DNA from: Methanobacteriota archaeon
Lineage (GTDB): Archaea; Thermoplasmatota; Poseidoniia; Poseidoniales; Thalassarchaeaceae
Direction: 5' to 3'
Length of the DNA: 7,965 bases
Assembly: GCA_002701965.1 (NCBI GenBank)
Contig: NZXM01000008.1
Coordinates: forward strand, 1 to 7,965
A program made the position numbers and the translations under genes. The notes below the pieces were generated by a model. It did not search any database. It saw only the letters and a list, made by a program, of their open reading frames with translations, and was not told the DNA's origin. Positions 1 through 5,649 of the stretch are shown one piece after another; positions within the stretch are counted from its first letter, which is position 1; each line of letters starts with the position of its first letter.

Positions 1-64
1 TCTCAGGATCGACTTCCGTAACGCCGAGAAGAAGTTCTCCTCGGTAGAAGCGGACTATCGCCAT
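1..64 (-). CDS. 5' end of an unidentified gene, cut by the window edge
   Basis: An ATG at 64-62 opens a minus-strand frame that stays open to the left edge, giving about 21 residues beginning MAIVRFYRGELLLG. The mix of hydrophobic and charged residues looks like a real protein start. The gene has the same orientation as all its neighbours and starts 38 bases after the stop of the upstream membrane-protein gene. No Shine-Dalgarno sequence sits at the usual distance, but a TATA-like box lies about 25 bases upstream of the ATG, which would fit a leaderless transcript. A plus-strand frame is also open across this stretch, but it runs into the neighbouring gene and turns low-complexity. The product cannot be named from so few residues. 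Confidence 0.5.
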   Translation of the reverse strand, partial: MAIVRFYRGELLLGVTEVDPE

Positions 65-85
65 GAGACGGCGAGTGCTAGCCTC

Positions 86-92
86 AATTTAA
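86..92 (-). promoter_or_regulatory. Possible TATA box for the left-edge gene
   Basis: On the minus strand the sequence reads TTAAATT, centred about 25 bases upstream of the ATG at 64. Archaeal TATA boxes usually sit about 25 bases before the transcription start, so transcription could begin at or next to the start codon. There is no convincing BRE, and the match is short, so this is a weak call. Confidence 0.28.
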
Positions 93-102
93 TGTCGCAG
101 CA

Positions 103-657
103 TCATTCCTCTTCATCCGTAACTGGAAGTGGTACTCGTTTTCGTAACCACCAAACTGACAAACATAGCAACACAGCGAATACCAATTCGACAATGAAGA
201 ATTCCTCATCCCCATAATGTCGCTCAACACCTGCAAACACGCTATCCAAAATCAGCCACTCAAGTTGATGTAAATGCAAGTGCTCGTATGCATACAAACT
301 CATACATCCATCTGGGAATCCCTCTTTGCTGCAGGAAATAGTCCTCAGTATCCAGTGGTCCCACAAGTCATAGGAAAGGGCCATGAGAATCCCATAACCG
401 TATCTTCGATCGTTTTGAACTGCCCAATAAATGACTGAAATTGCTGTTGCTATCCAGAACCAAAACACGAATTGTGAGAAGGGTGTACCCGATGGACTAC
501 TGTCATGATAGGTGAATATGGCCAGTGCATCGATGATGGCATGAGATAGGAAGGCGAAAACAAGGCCAAACCACATCCAGTTCTTATTGCCGCGAGAAGC
601 CAACAATCCCAGATGAATACACGCAATGCCGGCGAGCGTGTGAGCGGGAATCATCAT
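103..657 (-). CDS. Small polytopic membrane protein with conserved-looking His/Asp motifs, function unknown
   Basis: The protein has 184 residues and about four or five membrane segments (roughly 6-21, 27-49, 62-81, possibly 88-104, and 152-171), ending in an acidic tail (TDEEE). Several potential metal ligands lie in or near the membrane: H6 in AHTLAG, a SHxxxD pattern at 38-43, H51, D97/D100/H101 in DLWDH, and an HLHLH run at 126-130. The early H plus SHxxxD arrangement recalls the DUF457/YdjM membrane-bound metal-hydrolase-like proteins, but I cannot confirm membership and the rest does not clearly match. Cys 109 and Cys 118 lie in one loop and could form a disulfide. Two ATG codons stand in tandem at 657 and 654, and I use the first. 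No strong Shine-Dalgarno sequence precedes it. The gene begins 38 bases after the zinc-ribbon gene and may be co-transcribed with it. Confidence 0.8.
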   Translation of the reverse strand: MMIPAHTLAGIACIHLGLLASRGNKNWMWFGLVFAFLSHAIIDALAIFTYHDSSPSGTPFSQFVFWFWIATAISVIYWAVQNDRRYGYGILMALSYDLWDHWILRTISCSKEGFPDGCMSLYAYEHLHLHQLEWLILDSVFAGVERHYGDEEFFIVELVFAVLLCLSVWWLRKRVPLPVTDEEE

Positions 658-695
658 GAAGAGACCGGGTAGGCCTCAAGCCATAGCATTGAGCC

Positions 696-1784
696 TCAGT
701 TCTCTTCCCACCGGGTCCATTGACCAGATTGCTTGTTGAAGGCTAAACCAGCCTTCTTCATCCACTTGTTGAACTTTGTAGCTCCTGCGCCAGTTGCGAT
801 GATGAAGTCTTCTCGATCTTCCTGAGCCTGGATGTATCCCTTGACGGCCAAGGTCTGATCAATCCAGTCGTTGATTGACATCAATCCACTGGCCAAGTTA
901 CTTTCCTCGACTGCAGCCGCGATGGTGTCTGCATCCGCACCAGTTGCAGAGAGTTCTGCAGCGATGACATCCTTGCGTGATGTCTTTGCGCGTGGTGGGC
1001 GAACAACCTTTTCTCTCGGTTTTCGCTTCGGATCAATTTCAATCCAGTCTTTCTTTGACTCCAGACGAGATTCGACAACCCCAGACATCGCTGATGAGAA
1101 TTCATGTTCACACTCCCAGCAAATGAAGCCGAAATCATCGCTTAGATCCATGTTCACACTAGATCTTGGATCCATTTCTTCGCCACATGTCGGACAAGCG
1201 TGGAAGCAGAGTTTGGGGACGATTTTTCGGCGGAAGTCAACAATGTCCTGCGGTGTCCCTTCCAGTTCCAACAGTTCATGATCACGAGCTGCTTCAAGTC
1301 CACGGGTTTCGAGTTGGTCTCGAATCTTTGAGCGCTGTTCTTCCTTAGATTCATCATCAAAGTTGTTCTCTAATTTAACAATCAATTCAATCGTCTTCCC
1401 CAGACGATTCATGACAATCTTCTGGTTACGAAATTGCTCAACCTTGGCCAATTTCAGGCGTTCTCTTTCCTCCTGTAATTCAAGGAGAATATCCTTTTGT
1501 TGACGCTTAAATCGCTGCTCTTCAATCTTGTCCATCGGTTTCTTTTCAGGACCAGACAGGACGTTTGACAGATAGCGCTCTTTGGCCTTTCCAGTTGAGC
1601 CTGACTGTAGTACCTCAAGCACAGAGCGTGCGATTTCATCTTTCAAACCGTAGTTTTGGACCAACTGATCTTTGTCCAATTTCTTGATCTCACCAATCTT
1701 GAGTCCTGAATCGGCGAGGGTCATCGCAGTGGTTTCATCTACACCTCGACGCAATAGCGCAAGGTAGGTGTCCTTCTTTGCCAT
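696..1784 (-). CDS. Uncharacterised HhH / coiled-coil / zinc-ribbon protein
   Basis: The protein has 362 residues and I do not recognise it as a named family. Its visible parts, in order, are: a small helical region resembling a helix-hairpin-helix or SAM-like fold (about 6-59, including a GLKIGEIKKL..LVQNYGLKDE pattern); a long charged helical, probably coiled-coil stretch (about 84-169); a zinc ribbon with two CxxC knuckles 21 residues apart (C197/C200 and C222/C225); a basic Lys/Arg/Pro linker (about 240-270); and a C-terminal globular region ending in a W-rich motif (GQWTRWEEN). This suggests a soluble protein that binds nucleic acid or the ribosome. I chose the ATG at 1784 (MAKKDTYL) over an upstream alternative start at 1832 because AGGGGGG lies six bases ahead of it and the extra 16 residues look non-domain. 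The gene lies 144 bases after ksgA and 38 bases before the His-rich membrane protein gene. Confidence 0.85.
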   Translation of the reverse strand: MAKKDTYLALLRRGVDETTAMTLADSGLKIGEIKKLDKDQLVQNYGLKDEIARSVLEVLQSGSTGKAKERYLSNVLSGPEKKPMDKIEEQRFKRQQKDILLELQEERERLKLAKVEQFRNQKIVMNRLGKTIELIVKLENNFDDESKEEQRSKIRDQLETRGLEAARDHELLELEGTPQDIVDFRRKIVPKLCFHACPTCGEEMDPRSSVNMDLSDDFGFICWECEHEFSSAMSGVVESRLESKKDWIEIDPKRKPREKVVRPPRAKTSRKDVIAAELSATGADADTIAAAVEESNLASGLMSINDWIDQTLAVKGYIQAQEDREDFIIATGAGATKFNKWMKKAGLAFNKQSGQWTRWEEN

Positions 1785-1928
1785 AATAGCCCCCCTGAGA
1801 GTTAGAGTACCTCGCGACCTACTTGAAGTCACGGAATTCGGACCCGAGGCCCTGCATCAACGCGCCCCCCACTCGTCCACCCGATAGGGGGCTTCCCTAT
1901 CAACTCGTTGTCGTATGCGTCCGCAGAG
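1785..1928 (-). other. Spacer after ksgA with a 7-bp hairpin
   Basis: This is the longest gap in the window. A perfect inverted repeat lies at 1883-1901: arms gataggg and ccctatc with a five-base loop. It starts about 28 bases past the ksgA stop in the transcribed direction. No T-run follows it, so it is not a standard archaeal U-rich terminator. It could be an mRNA 3'-end structure or processing site, or a DNA element. The downstream half is G-rich and holds the G-run that acts as ribosome-binding site for the next gene. I see no convincing TATA box, no coding potential and no tRNA. Confidence 0.5.
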
Positions 1929-2798
1929 TCAGGACTCAATCGACGAAATGAGTTCGCAAAGTTCGACCCATTCCTCGGGCTCAAGCATATCGGGTCGCTC
2001 ATCCATCAGCGGATGCTCTTTGAGAGCATTCATCGCCACAGTCCATCTTTCACGATGCCATCCAGGAATACGAGATATTCGACGAGGGGCGCGTTTGAGC
2101 AAATTTCGAAGTTTGCGGCGGCGGTCAGTGAAGCATTGTGATGTCATTTGCTTGAACAGTCGTCGATCAATGTCACTTTCTAGAACCGAGAGTCGATTAA
2201 GCGGTTCCAACCGAATCAAGCGGGAATGCACACGAGGTTGAGGGGAGAAACAGGACGGGGGGACGCGGCGGCCTATTTCAACCTCAAAGTCCAACCAAAG
2301 GGAGAGCCCTAGAGGTCCCCGGTCAAGCGGTCCAATCGCCATGGCCATACGCTCTGCAAATTCCTCCTGTACAAGCAAAACAGCGGGAGTGGAGCGCAAT
2401 TCCTTCTGCATGCGTTCCAACAATGGACTGGAAATTTGGTAAGGGATATTGGCGATGATTGCGTCAATTGATGGAGGGAATTCAACGATAAGCGCATCTC
2501 CCTCAATCAATGACAAACGGCCAGAATCTATCTCATCACGAAACTGTAGTTTCATATGGCGTAATGAACCTTCATCAATTTCAATCGCGCTCACGCGCGC
2601 GCCCGCGAGAAGCAAGTGGTGTGTGAGAGTCCCAGGGCCGCAGCCAATCTCAAGTACATGCAATTCAGAGAGGTCGCCAGCCATCTCAATCGCTGCATTG
2701 AGAACGGATGTATCGAACAAGTAATGCTGTCCTAATTCTCGATTAACTGGCTGATTATCCCTTAAAATATCGACCAGAAAGCGCGCATTGCGCTCCAT
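1929..2798 (-). CDS. rsmA (ksgA): 16S rRNA (adenine-N6) dimethyltransferase KsgA/Dim1
   Basis: This SAM-dependent enzyme dimethylates two adjacent adenines in the 3'-terminal helix 45 of small-subunit rRNA, a late assembly step. The family motifs are in order in the 289 residues: GQHYLFD (23-29), the SAM-binding motif I EIGCGPGTLT (50-59), an acidic AIEID (71-75), EGDAL (99-103), the catalytic NIPY (117-120), a VQEEFAERM segment (143-151), and the VPPSCFSPQPRVHS block (179-192). The C-terminal helical domain carries FTDRRRKLRNLL (223-234). The length is normal for an archaeal Dim1. The ATG at 2798 is preceded by GAGG, which overlaps the stop of the DUF655 gene; nine bases separate the two genes, so they are almost certainly one transcript. 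The glycine motif and NIPY are intact, so the enzyme should be active. Confidence 0.97.
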   Translation of the reverse strand: MERNARFLVDILRDNQPVNRELGQHYLFDTSVLNAAIEMAGDLSELHVLEIGCGPGTLTHHLLLAGARVSAIEIDEGSLRHMKLQFRDEIDSGRLSLIEGDALIVEFPPSIDAIIANIPYQISSPLLERMQKELRSTPAVLLVQEEFAERMAMAIGPLDRGPLGLSLWLDFEVEIGRRVPPSCFSPQPRVHSRLIRLEPLNRLSVLESDIDRRLFKQMTSQCFTDRRRKLRNLLKRAPRRISRIPGWHRERWTVAMNALKEHPLMDERPDMLEPEEWVELCELISSIES

Positions 2799-2807
2799 CT
2801 AGATCCC

Positions 2808-3356
2808 TCAGGCGCGGATGAGCAAATCGAGAAGATTGGGAGTCATGTGCGGATCGGCTATTTCCTGGCACAAGCGATTTGCAAGTAGGTCAGCGGCATC
2901 GATTTGGCAAGCTTCATCCAATGAAGCGATGGTTTCCCAACCAACTCGTCCACGAATCTCAACCATGGAAATAGCCTTTGATTTGCCTATGCCTTCCAAA
3001 AGTTGGAACGCATGCATTTTGAGCGTTAGATTTCCAGCACGATTGTAAAACGAAAGACAGACTTCTGCATTGTCGGAAAGAATACTCTTGACCACCGCAT
3101 GCAAACTGGATTGAGCAATCGAAGAAAGATCTCGATGACGGATGGCCCCGAGTACATTCACAGTCCCAAGTTCAATCAAGGTGCCTGAGGCGTGCGATTC
3201 ACCAGTGACGGGGGCGCGCATTCGAATGAGATGCATGCCATTCTCAGTAATCGCTTGAATCAGTCCACTGGGTTGATGATCCAGTACGCGAGCATGTGTC
3301 TCACCATCCAATGGTCCGGCCTCGTCGGCAGGAGAAGAGTGGCCTCTGGGTTGCAT
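2808..3356 (-). CDS. DUF655 family protein (OB-like plus helix-hairpin-helix)
   Basis: The protein has 182 residues from the ATG at 3356. An ARVLDHQPSG start (about 22-31) leads into a beta-rich, OB/S1-like region. This is followed by an RHRDLSSIA segment (about 74-81) and a helix-hairpin-helix with the core LLEGIGKSKA (about 119-128). This order matches archaeal DUF655 proteins, which nearly always sit between rpoF and ksgA and are thought to bind nucleic acid; no precise activity is known. The domain begins only about 20 residues in; the N-terminal tail is Ser/Pro/Gly-rich and probably disordered. An alternative TTG start at 3389 would add 11 residues but has no Shine-Dalgarno sequence, while GGAG lies 10 bases before the ATG, so I prefer the ATG. 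The gene follows rpoF after about 69 bases and runs into ksgA. Confidence 0.88.
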   Translation of the reverse strand: MQPRGHSSPADEAGPLDGETHARVLDHQPSGLIQAITENGMHLIRMRAPVTGESHASGTLIELGTVNVLGAIRHRDLSSIAQSSLHAVVKSILSDNAEVCLSFYNRAGNLTLKMHAFQLLEGIGKSKAISMVEIRGRVGWETIASLDEACQIDAADLLANRLCQEIADPHMTPNLLDLLIRA

Positions 3357-3390
3357 GCTATCAGAACTCCGAAAATGGTGTTGACTCAAG

Positions 3391-3417
3391 AATAAAACGG
3401 TCTAAATCGACCTAAAT
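3391..3417 (-). promoter_or_regulatory. Possible internal promoter ahead of the DUF655-ksgA pair
   Basis: In the rpoF-DUF655 gap the minus strand reads TTTTATT at 3397-3391, a TATA-like box. It would place transcription start near 3368, just before the GGAG ribosome-binding site. Directly upstream are two copies of ATTTAG exactly 10 bases apart (3417-3412 and 3407-3402), which put the same face of the helix towards one protein. This could let ksgA be expressed separately from the ribosomal-protein genes. The evidence is sequence resemblance only, in AT-rich DNA. Confidence 0.3.
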
Positions 3418-3425
3418 TAGCCCAA

Positions 3426-3779
3426 TCATAGAATTTGTTTGCGAACCGTATCGACAATGTTCTCGACTTCGCCGCCGTCCATTGGGACTCTCTTACTCGC
3501 TAGAATGGAACGAACCTCTTCTGCACTCAATGGCATCATCTCTGCAATCTTTGCACAAATGTCAGTATGTTCTGCAAGCTTCTCAATGCTCTGCAAATCG
3601 TTGAACAATGCCTTGTACACCTTGGCATCTGTCTTGTGACCATTTCTTTGGTCGCTTGCAGCCCACTCTGCGTGTTGAAGAGCCAACTTCTGCTCGTATG
3701 ACAAAAATCCACGGCGATCTTGTGCATCAAGAAGGGCGTCTCGAACGCTAGCGTAATCAGTATATTCTCGCTCTGTCAT
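3426..3779 (-). CDS. rpoF: DNA-directed RNA polymerase subunit F (Rpb4)
   Basis: This is the archaeal Rpb4 homologue. It pairs with subunit E (Rpb7) to form the polymerase stalk, which helps open-complex formation, processivity and termination. The protein is 117 residues from the ATG at 3779. It is helical, with a family-like LSYEQKLALQHAEWA segment near residues 27-41 and a C-terminal HRDC-like helical part including LSAEEVRSILASKR. A GTG at 3788 overlapping the L21e stop (GTGA) would add MRI; I prefer the ATG because GGAG lies eight bases before it. Either way the gene is translationally linked to rpl21e. The order L21e-RpoF-DUF655-KsgA is the conserved archaeal arrangement and strengthens the call for this weakly conserved protein. 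Confidence 0.93.
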   Translation of the reverse strand: MTEREYTDYASVRDALLDAQDRRGFLSYEQKLALQHAEWAASDQRNGHKTDAKVYKALFNDLQSIEKLAEHTDICAKIAEMMPLSAEEVRSILASKRVPMDGGEVENIVDTVRKQIL

Positions 3780-3784
3780 GATTC

Positions 3785-4075
3785 TCACTCCAATGGGCGT
3801 AGGTGCTCGGGTCGAGCAATGACCGTCTTCTGCATGTTCCCGTCCTTGACGGCAACAACATAGGCATTGCCTTGCTGTTCTTGGATAAATCCAGTGCGGC
3901 CTTGGAATCGGCGGTGAGGCATACCTCTCTGCTGTCCTCCATCGAGAATGATTGCGACACGGTCGCCGGGTTCGTATGCGTGCATGATTCTGCGGATGTT
4001 CAAGCGACCACGCTGTGACTTTGAACGCTTGAGAATGCTTCTTGTCCCTTGGCGGGTTCCCTTACTTCGACGCAT
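3785..4075 (-). CDS. rpl21e: Large ribosomal subunit protein eL21 (L21e)
   Basis: This is an archaeal/eukaryotic-type 50S protein that binds 23S and 5S rRNA near the central protuberance. The 96 residues show the full family pattern: the basic start MRRSKGTRQGTRSILKRS, the FEPGDxV-like EPGDRVAIILD core of the SH3-like barrel (about 35-45), the hallmark GMPHRRFQGRTG (51-62), the AYVVAVKDG strand, and the ending RPEHLRPLE. The length is normal. The ATG at 4075 has GGGAG eight bases upstream. The leader carries two hairpins that could hide or expose this site. The stop overlaps or abuts the rpoF start, consistent with coupled translation. Confidence 0.97.
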   Translation of the reverse strand: MRRSKGTRQGTRSILKRSKSQRGRLNIRRIMHAYEPGDRVAIILDGGQQRGMPHRRFQGRTGFIQEQQGNAYVVAVKDGNMQKTVIARPEHLRPLE

Positions 4076-4083
4076 ATGAGTGT

Positions 4084-4088
4084 CTCCC
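4084..4088 (-). promoter_or_regulatory. Ribosome-binding site of rpl21e, at the foot of a hairpin
   Basis: The minus strand reads GGGAG eight bases before the ATG at 4075. Its first three G residues can pair with CCC at 4110-4112 as the outer part of the neighbouring hairpin, so folding could partly mask the site. Confidence 0.6.
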
Positions 4089-4125
4089 GTTCCCCCTTTA
4101 GGGGGAATCGGGCGACCTGCCGCCC
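4086..4125 (-). promoter_or_regulatory. Two overlapping inverted repeats in the rpl21e leader
   Basis: Hairpin A is a perfect 7-bp repeat at 4090-4107 (ttccccc, loop ttta, gggggaa). It extends past a small internal loop to three more pairs between 4086-4088 and 4110-4112. Hairpin B pairs 4110-4114 (gggcg) with 4121-4125 (cgccc) around a six-base loop. Both claim bases 4110-4112, so the outer stem of A and the stem of B exclude each other. Since the outer stem of A includes the GGG of the ribosome-binding site, this could work as a translational switch. If transcription starts near 4104, as the TATA-like box suggests, only part would be in the RNA, and the repeat would better be read as a DNA operator. 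Confidence 0.45.
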
Positions 4126-4126
4126 C

Positions 4127-4133
4127 TAATTAA
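4127..4133 (-). promoter_or_regulatory. Possible TATA box for rpl21e
   Basis: TTAATTA in the spacer between pus10 and rpl21e lies about 55 bases before the rpl21e start. A start of transcription about 26 bases downstream would leave a leader of roughly 30 bases. The AT-rich box stands out from GC-rich flanks. It would drive the L21e-RpoF-DUF655-KsgA genes. Confidence 0.4.
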
Positions 4134-4147
4134 GCGCACCGCCTATG

Positions 4148-4153
4148 AAAAAA
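4148..4153 (-). terminator. T-run after pus10
   Basis: The transcribed strand has six consecutive T residues starting six bases after the pus10 stop codon. Archaeal RNA polymerase stops at such U-rich tracts without needing a hairpin. The run is short and single, so termination may be partial and some read-through into rpl21e is likely. Confidence 0.45.
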
Positions 4154-4159
4154 TGATAT

Positions 4160-5566
4160 TCAGTCGGCGTGAATGTCTTTTACATCTAACCAAATAACTT
4201 CGCAGTCGGCCTCTAAGACTCCTGCGACAGACGGATTGGTTCTCCCTTCATCACTGTGAACTAGTTCCTTCACATACGTCCCCGATTCGCAACGAACATC
4301 AAATTCAATCTCGTGATCAACAACCTGAATGTTGTCAATCGACATTACCTTTCGCTTTCGGACTTTGTCGGCTCTTCGGTGTGCAACTCGTTGTGGGGTT
4401 TGTTGTTCCAAGGTCTGCCCAGATAGAGAGTGTATCCGTTTGGTGATTTCTTCCTCGTCCAATCCATGTTCACAGGAGAAGCGGATGGTGTAAGATTTCT
4501 CAGCTTGGGTTTCCTTGATTCTGGATACTTCTGGACGATTCGAATATCTCAACCCCGTAACCTCAACTTTTCCTTTGGCTGCCTTGTTGATTTCTTTCAT
4601 CAACTTTTCAAGATCAAGTGTTCTGTGAAGAGGTGATTTTAGTTCTGCAACAAATGGACGACCGTTGCCAATGCATCGAACATCGATGTCCTCTCGACCC
4701 ATTCCATGGAAGGCATCTGATTTCGCTTCTGTTCGTTCGACCAATGGTTCGCAAACCAAACTCTGGATACTGTAAGGATATTGTTGGCCTGTCCCATTGC
4801 ATGATTCGCAACCCCCTTCTCTTCCTCTGCAAGCCCGACAGGGCCAGCGGGTTTGAGGGACTCCTCGCTCCAACTTACGATAACGGCCATACAGGAACAA
4901 TGCACGGATGTCAACGTTGACGCCGAGCGTCAATGTGTCGAAAAGAATCATCACTTCTGGACGCTCCTTAACCCATGTGATTCCAGGTACCTTGTTTGCC
5001 ACAGCGGCTTGAACCACATCTGACAGCGTGGCTTTCAGCGGGCGACTTCCAGTCGCGGCAATTGATGCACGTAGGGCTTCTTCAGCCGCAATCTGATCTT
5101 TTGCAAAATGAATTCCAAGTTGAACTTTGGAACATTCAATTCCTTTGATTGCATTTGAAATTCGACTTGATATCAAATCTAAATCGAGGAATAAATCCTC
5201 GCAAAATGGACAGCAATCCACATCATCATTGAGTTTCAAATCTGGATCTCGCTCGAGGGCTTGGCTTCGTACACGCTCGCCGACAGTATCCAAGGGGTCT
5301 CCCGCGATTCGAACACCGGCAATTCGACCCAAGCAGTGGTCACAAGTTCCAATCCGAATCGCATGTTCAATACCTGCCGGAGCCGGGCAACGGGGAATCT
5401 CTCGAATTGAAATTTGATCCTCATCATAGTCCTCAAATTCATCTTCAAATTCGTCTTCTTCGACGTCTTCCGTGGCAACCATATCGGCCCATGGATCATA
5501 CGACGATTCATACCCCGTATCGGCATACTTGGTCCAATCATCATCGCTATCGGTATCTGGGCTCAC
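4160..5566 (-). CDS. pus10: tRNA pseudouridine synthase Pus10
   Basis: In archaea Pus10 converts U54 and U55 of the tRNA T-loop to pseudouridine. The N-terminal half has the paired knuckles CDHC (75-78) and CPFC (119-122) of the zinc/THUMP-containing region. A second Cys group, WPCRACRG..GCESCNGTG (241-260), is a feature I recall from other archaeal Pus10 proteins. The catalytic domain has GREDIDVR (290-297), with the catalytic Asp expected at D293. It is followed by GNGRPFVAE, then QQTPQRVAHRRAD (388-400) and SGTYVKELVHSDEGRTNPSV (428-447), all family hallmarks. At 468 residues it is longer than usual because of an acidic tail of about 50 residues at the N terminus. The GTG start is set by a strong GAGGTGAT three bases upstream. 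The position next to rpl21e is the usual archaeal one. Confidence 0.96.
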   Translation of the reverse strand: MSPDTDSDDDWTKYADTGYESSYDPWADMVATEDVEEDEFEDEFEDYDEDQISIREIPRCPAPAGIEHAIRIGTCDHCLGRIAGVRIAGDPLDTVGERVRSQALERDPDLKLNDDVDCCPFCEDLFLDLDLISSRISNAIKGIECSKVQLGIHFAKDQIAAEEALRASIAATGSRPLKATLSDVVQAAVANKVPGITWVKERPEVMILFDTLTLGVNVDIRALFLYGRYRKLERGVPQTRWPCRACRGREGGCESCNGTGQQYPYSIQSLVCEPLVERTEAKSDAFHGMGREDIDVRCIGNGRPFVAELKSPLHRTLDLEKLMKEINKAAKGKVEVTGLRYSNRPEVSRIKETQAEKSYTIRFSCEHGLDEEEITKRIHSLSGQTLEQQTPQRVAHRRADKVRKRKVMSIDNIQVVDHEIEFDVRCESGTYVKELVHSDEGRTNPSVAGVLEADCEVIWLDVKDIHAD

Positions 5567-5569
5567 ATC

Positions 5570-5577
5570 ATCACCTC
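5570..5577 (-). promoter_or_regulatory. Strong Shine-Dalgarno sequence fixing the GTG start of pus10
   Basis: GAGGTGAT matches the 16S rRNA 3' end over eight bases and ends three bases before the GTG at 5566. It is the best ribosome-binding site in the window, and it supports the acidic N-terminal tail as genuinely translated. Confidence 0.75.
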
Positions 5578-5612
5578 AAGCGAGCATGCGGGTCAACCCA
5601 CATCTTCGCTGG

Positions 5613-5633
5613 TTAAACGACTGAGGTCTCAGT
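5613..5633 (-). promoter_or_regulatory. Possible pus10 promoter with inverted repeat
   Basis: TTTAA at 5617-5613 is TATA-like and would start transcription near 5589, giving a leader of about 24 bases that contains the Shine-Dalgarno sequence. Two bases upstream of the box, 5620-5633 holds a 14-base inverted repeat with 6-base arms (actgag and ctcagt) around GT. The repeat sits at or just upstream of the BRE position, where a regulator could block or recruit the basal factors TBP and TFB. Confidence 0.38.
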
Positions 5634-5649
5634 TATGACTCTTCGCACT

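Noticed and set aside
2..218. Plus-strand frame open from the left edge
   Set aside because: After about 30 plausible residues it becomes Ser/Thr/Asn-rich and runs through the 3' end of the membrane-protein gene. The minus-strand start at 64 fits the local gene order better.
871..1281. Plus-strand frame of 136 codons
   Set aside because: It is antisense to the zinc-ribbon gene, Ser-rich, and without recognisable motifs; it is a shadow of the real reading frame.
1785..1832. Longer start for the zinc-ribbon protein
   Set aside because: The added 16 residues look unstructured, and the G-rich ribosome-binding site lies directly before the ATG at 1784.
4787..4840. CxxCxGxG-like Cys group resembling a DnaJ zinc domain
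   Set aside because: It lies inside the pus10 frame between family motifs, has only two CxxC pairs, and matches the Cys group I recall from archaeal Pus10 proteins.
4618..4920. Opposing 100-codon and 91-codon frames
   Set aside because: Both lie within the catalytic region of pus10, whose frame has clear family motifs; neither has motifs of its own.
5417..5490. GA-rich stretch considered as a simple DNA repeat
   Set aside because: It encodes the Asp/Glu-rich tail with mixed codons and no fixed repeat unit, so the composition reflects the protein.
5407..5638. Plus-strand frames with hydrophobic residues, seeming membrane peptides
   Set aside because: The hydrophobic residues are the complement of the Asp/Glu codons in the acidic tail of Pus10. 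Antisense of GAN codons gives Ile/Phe/Val-rich peptides.
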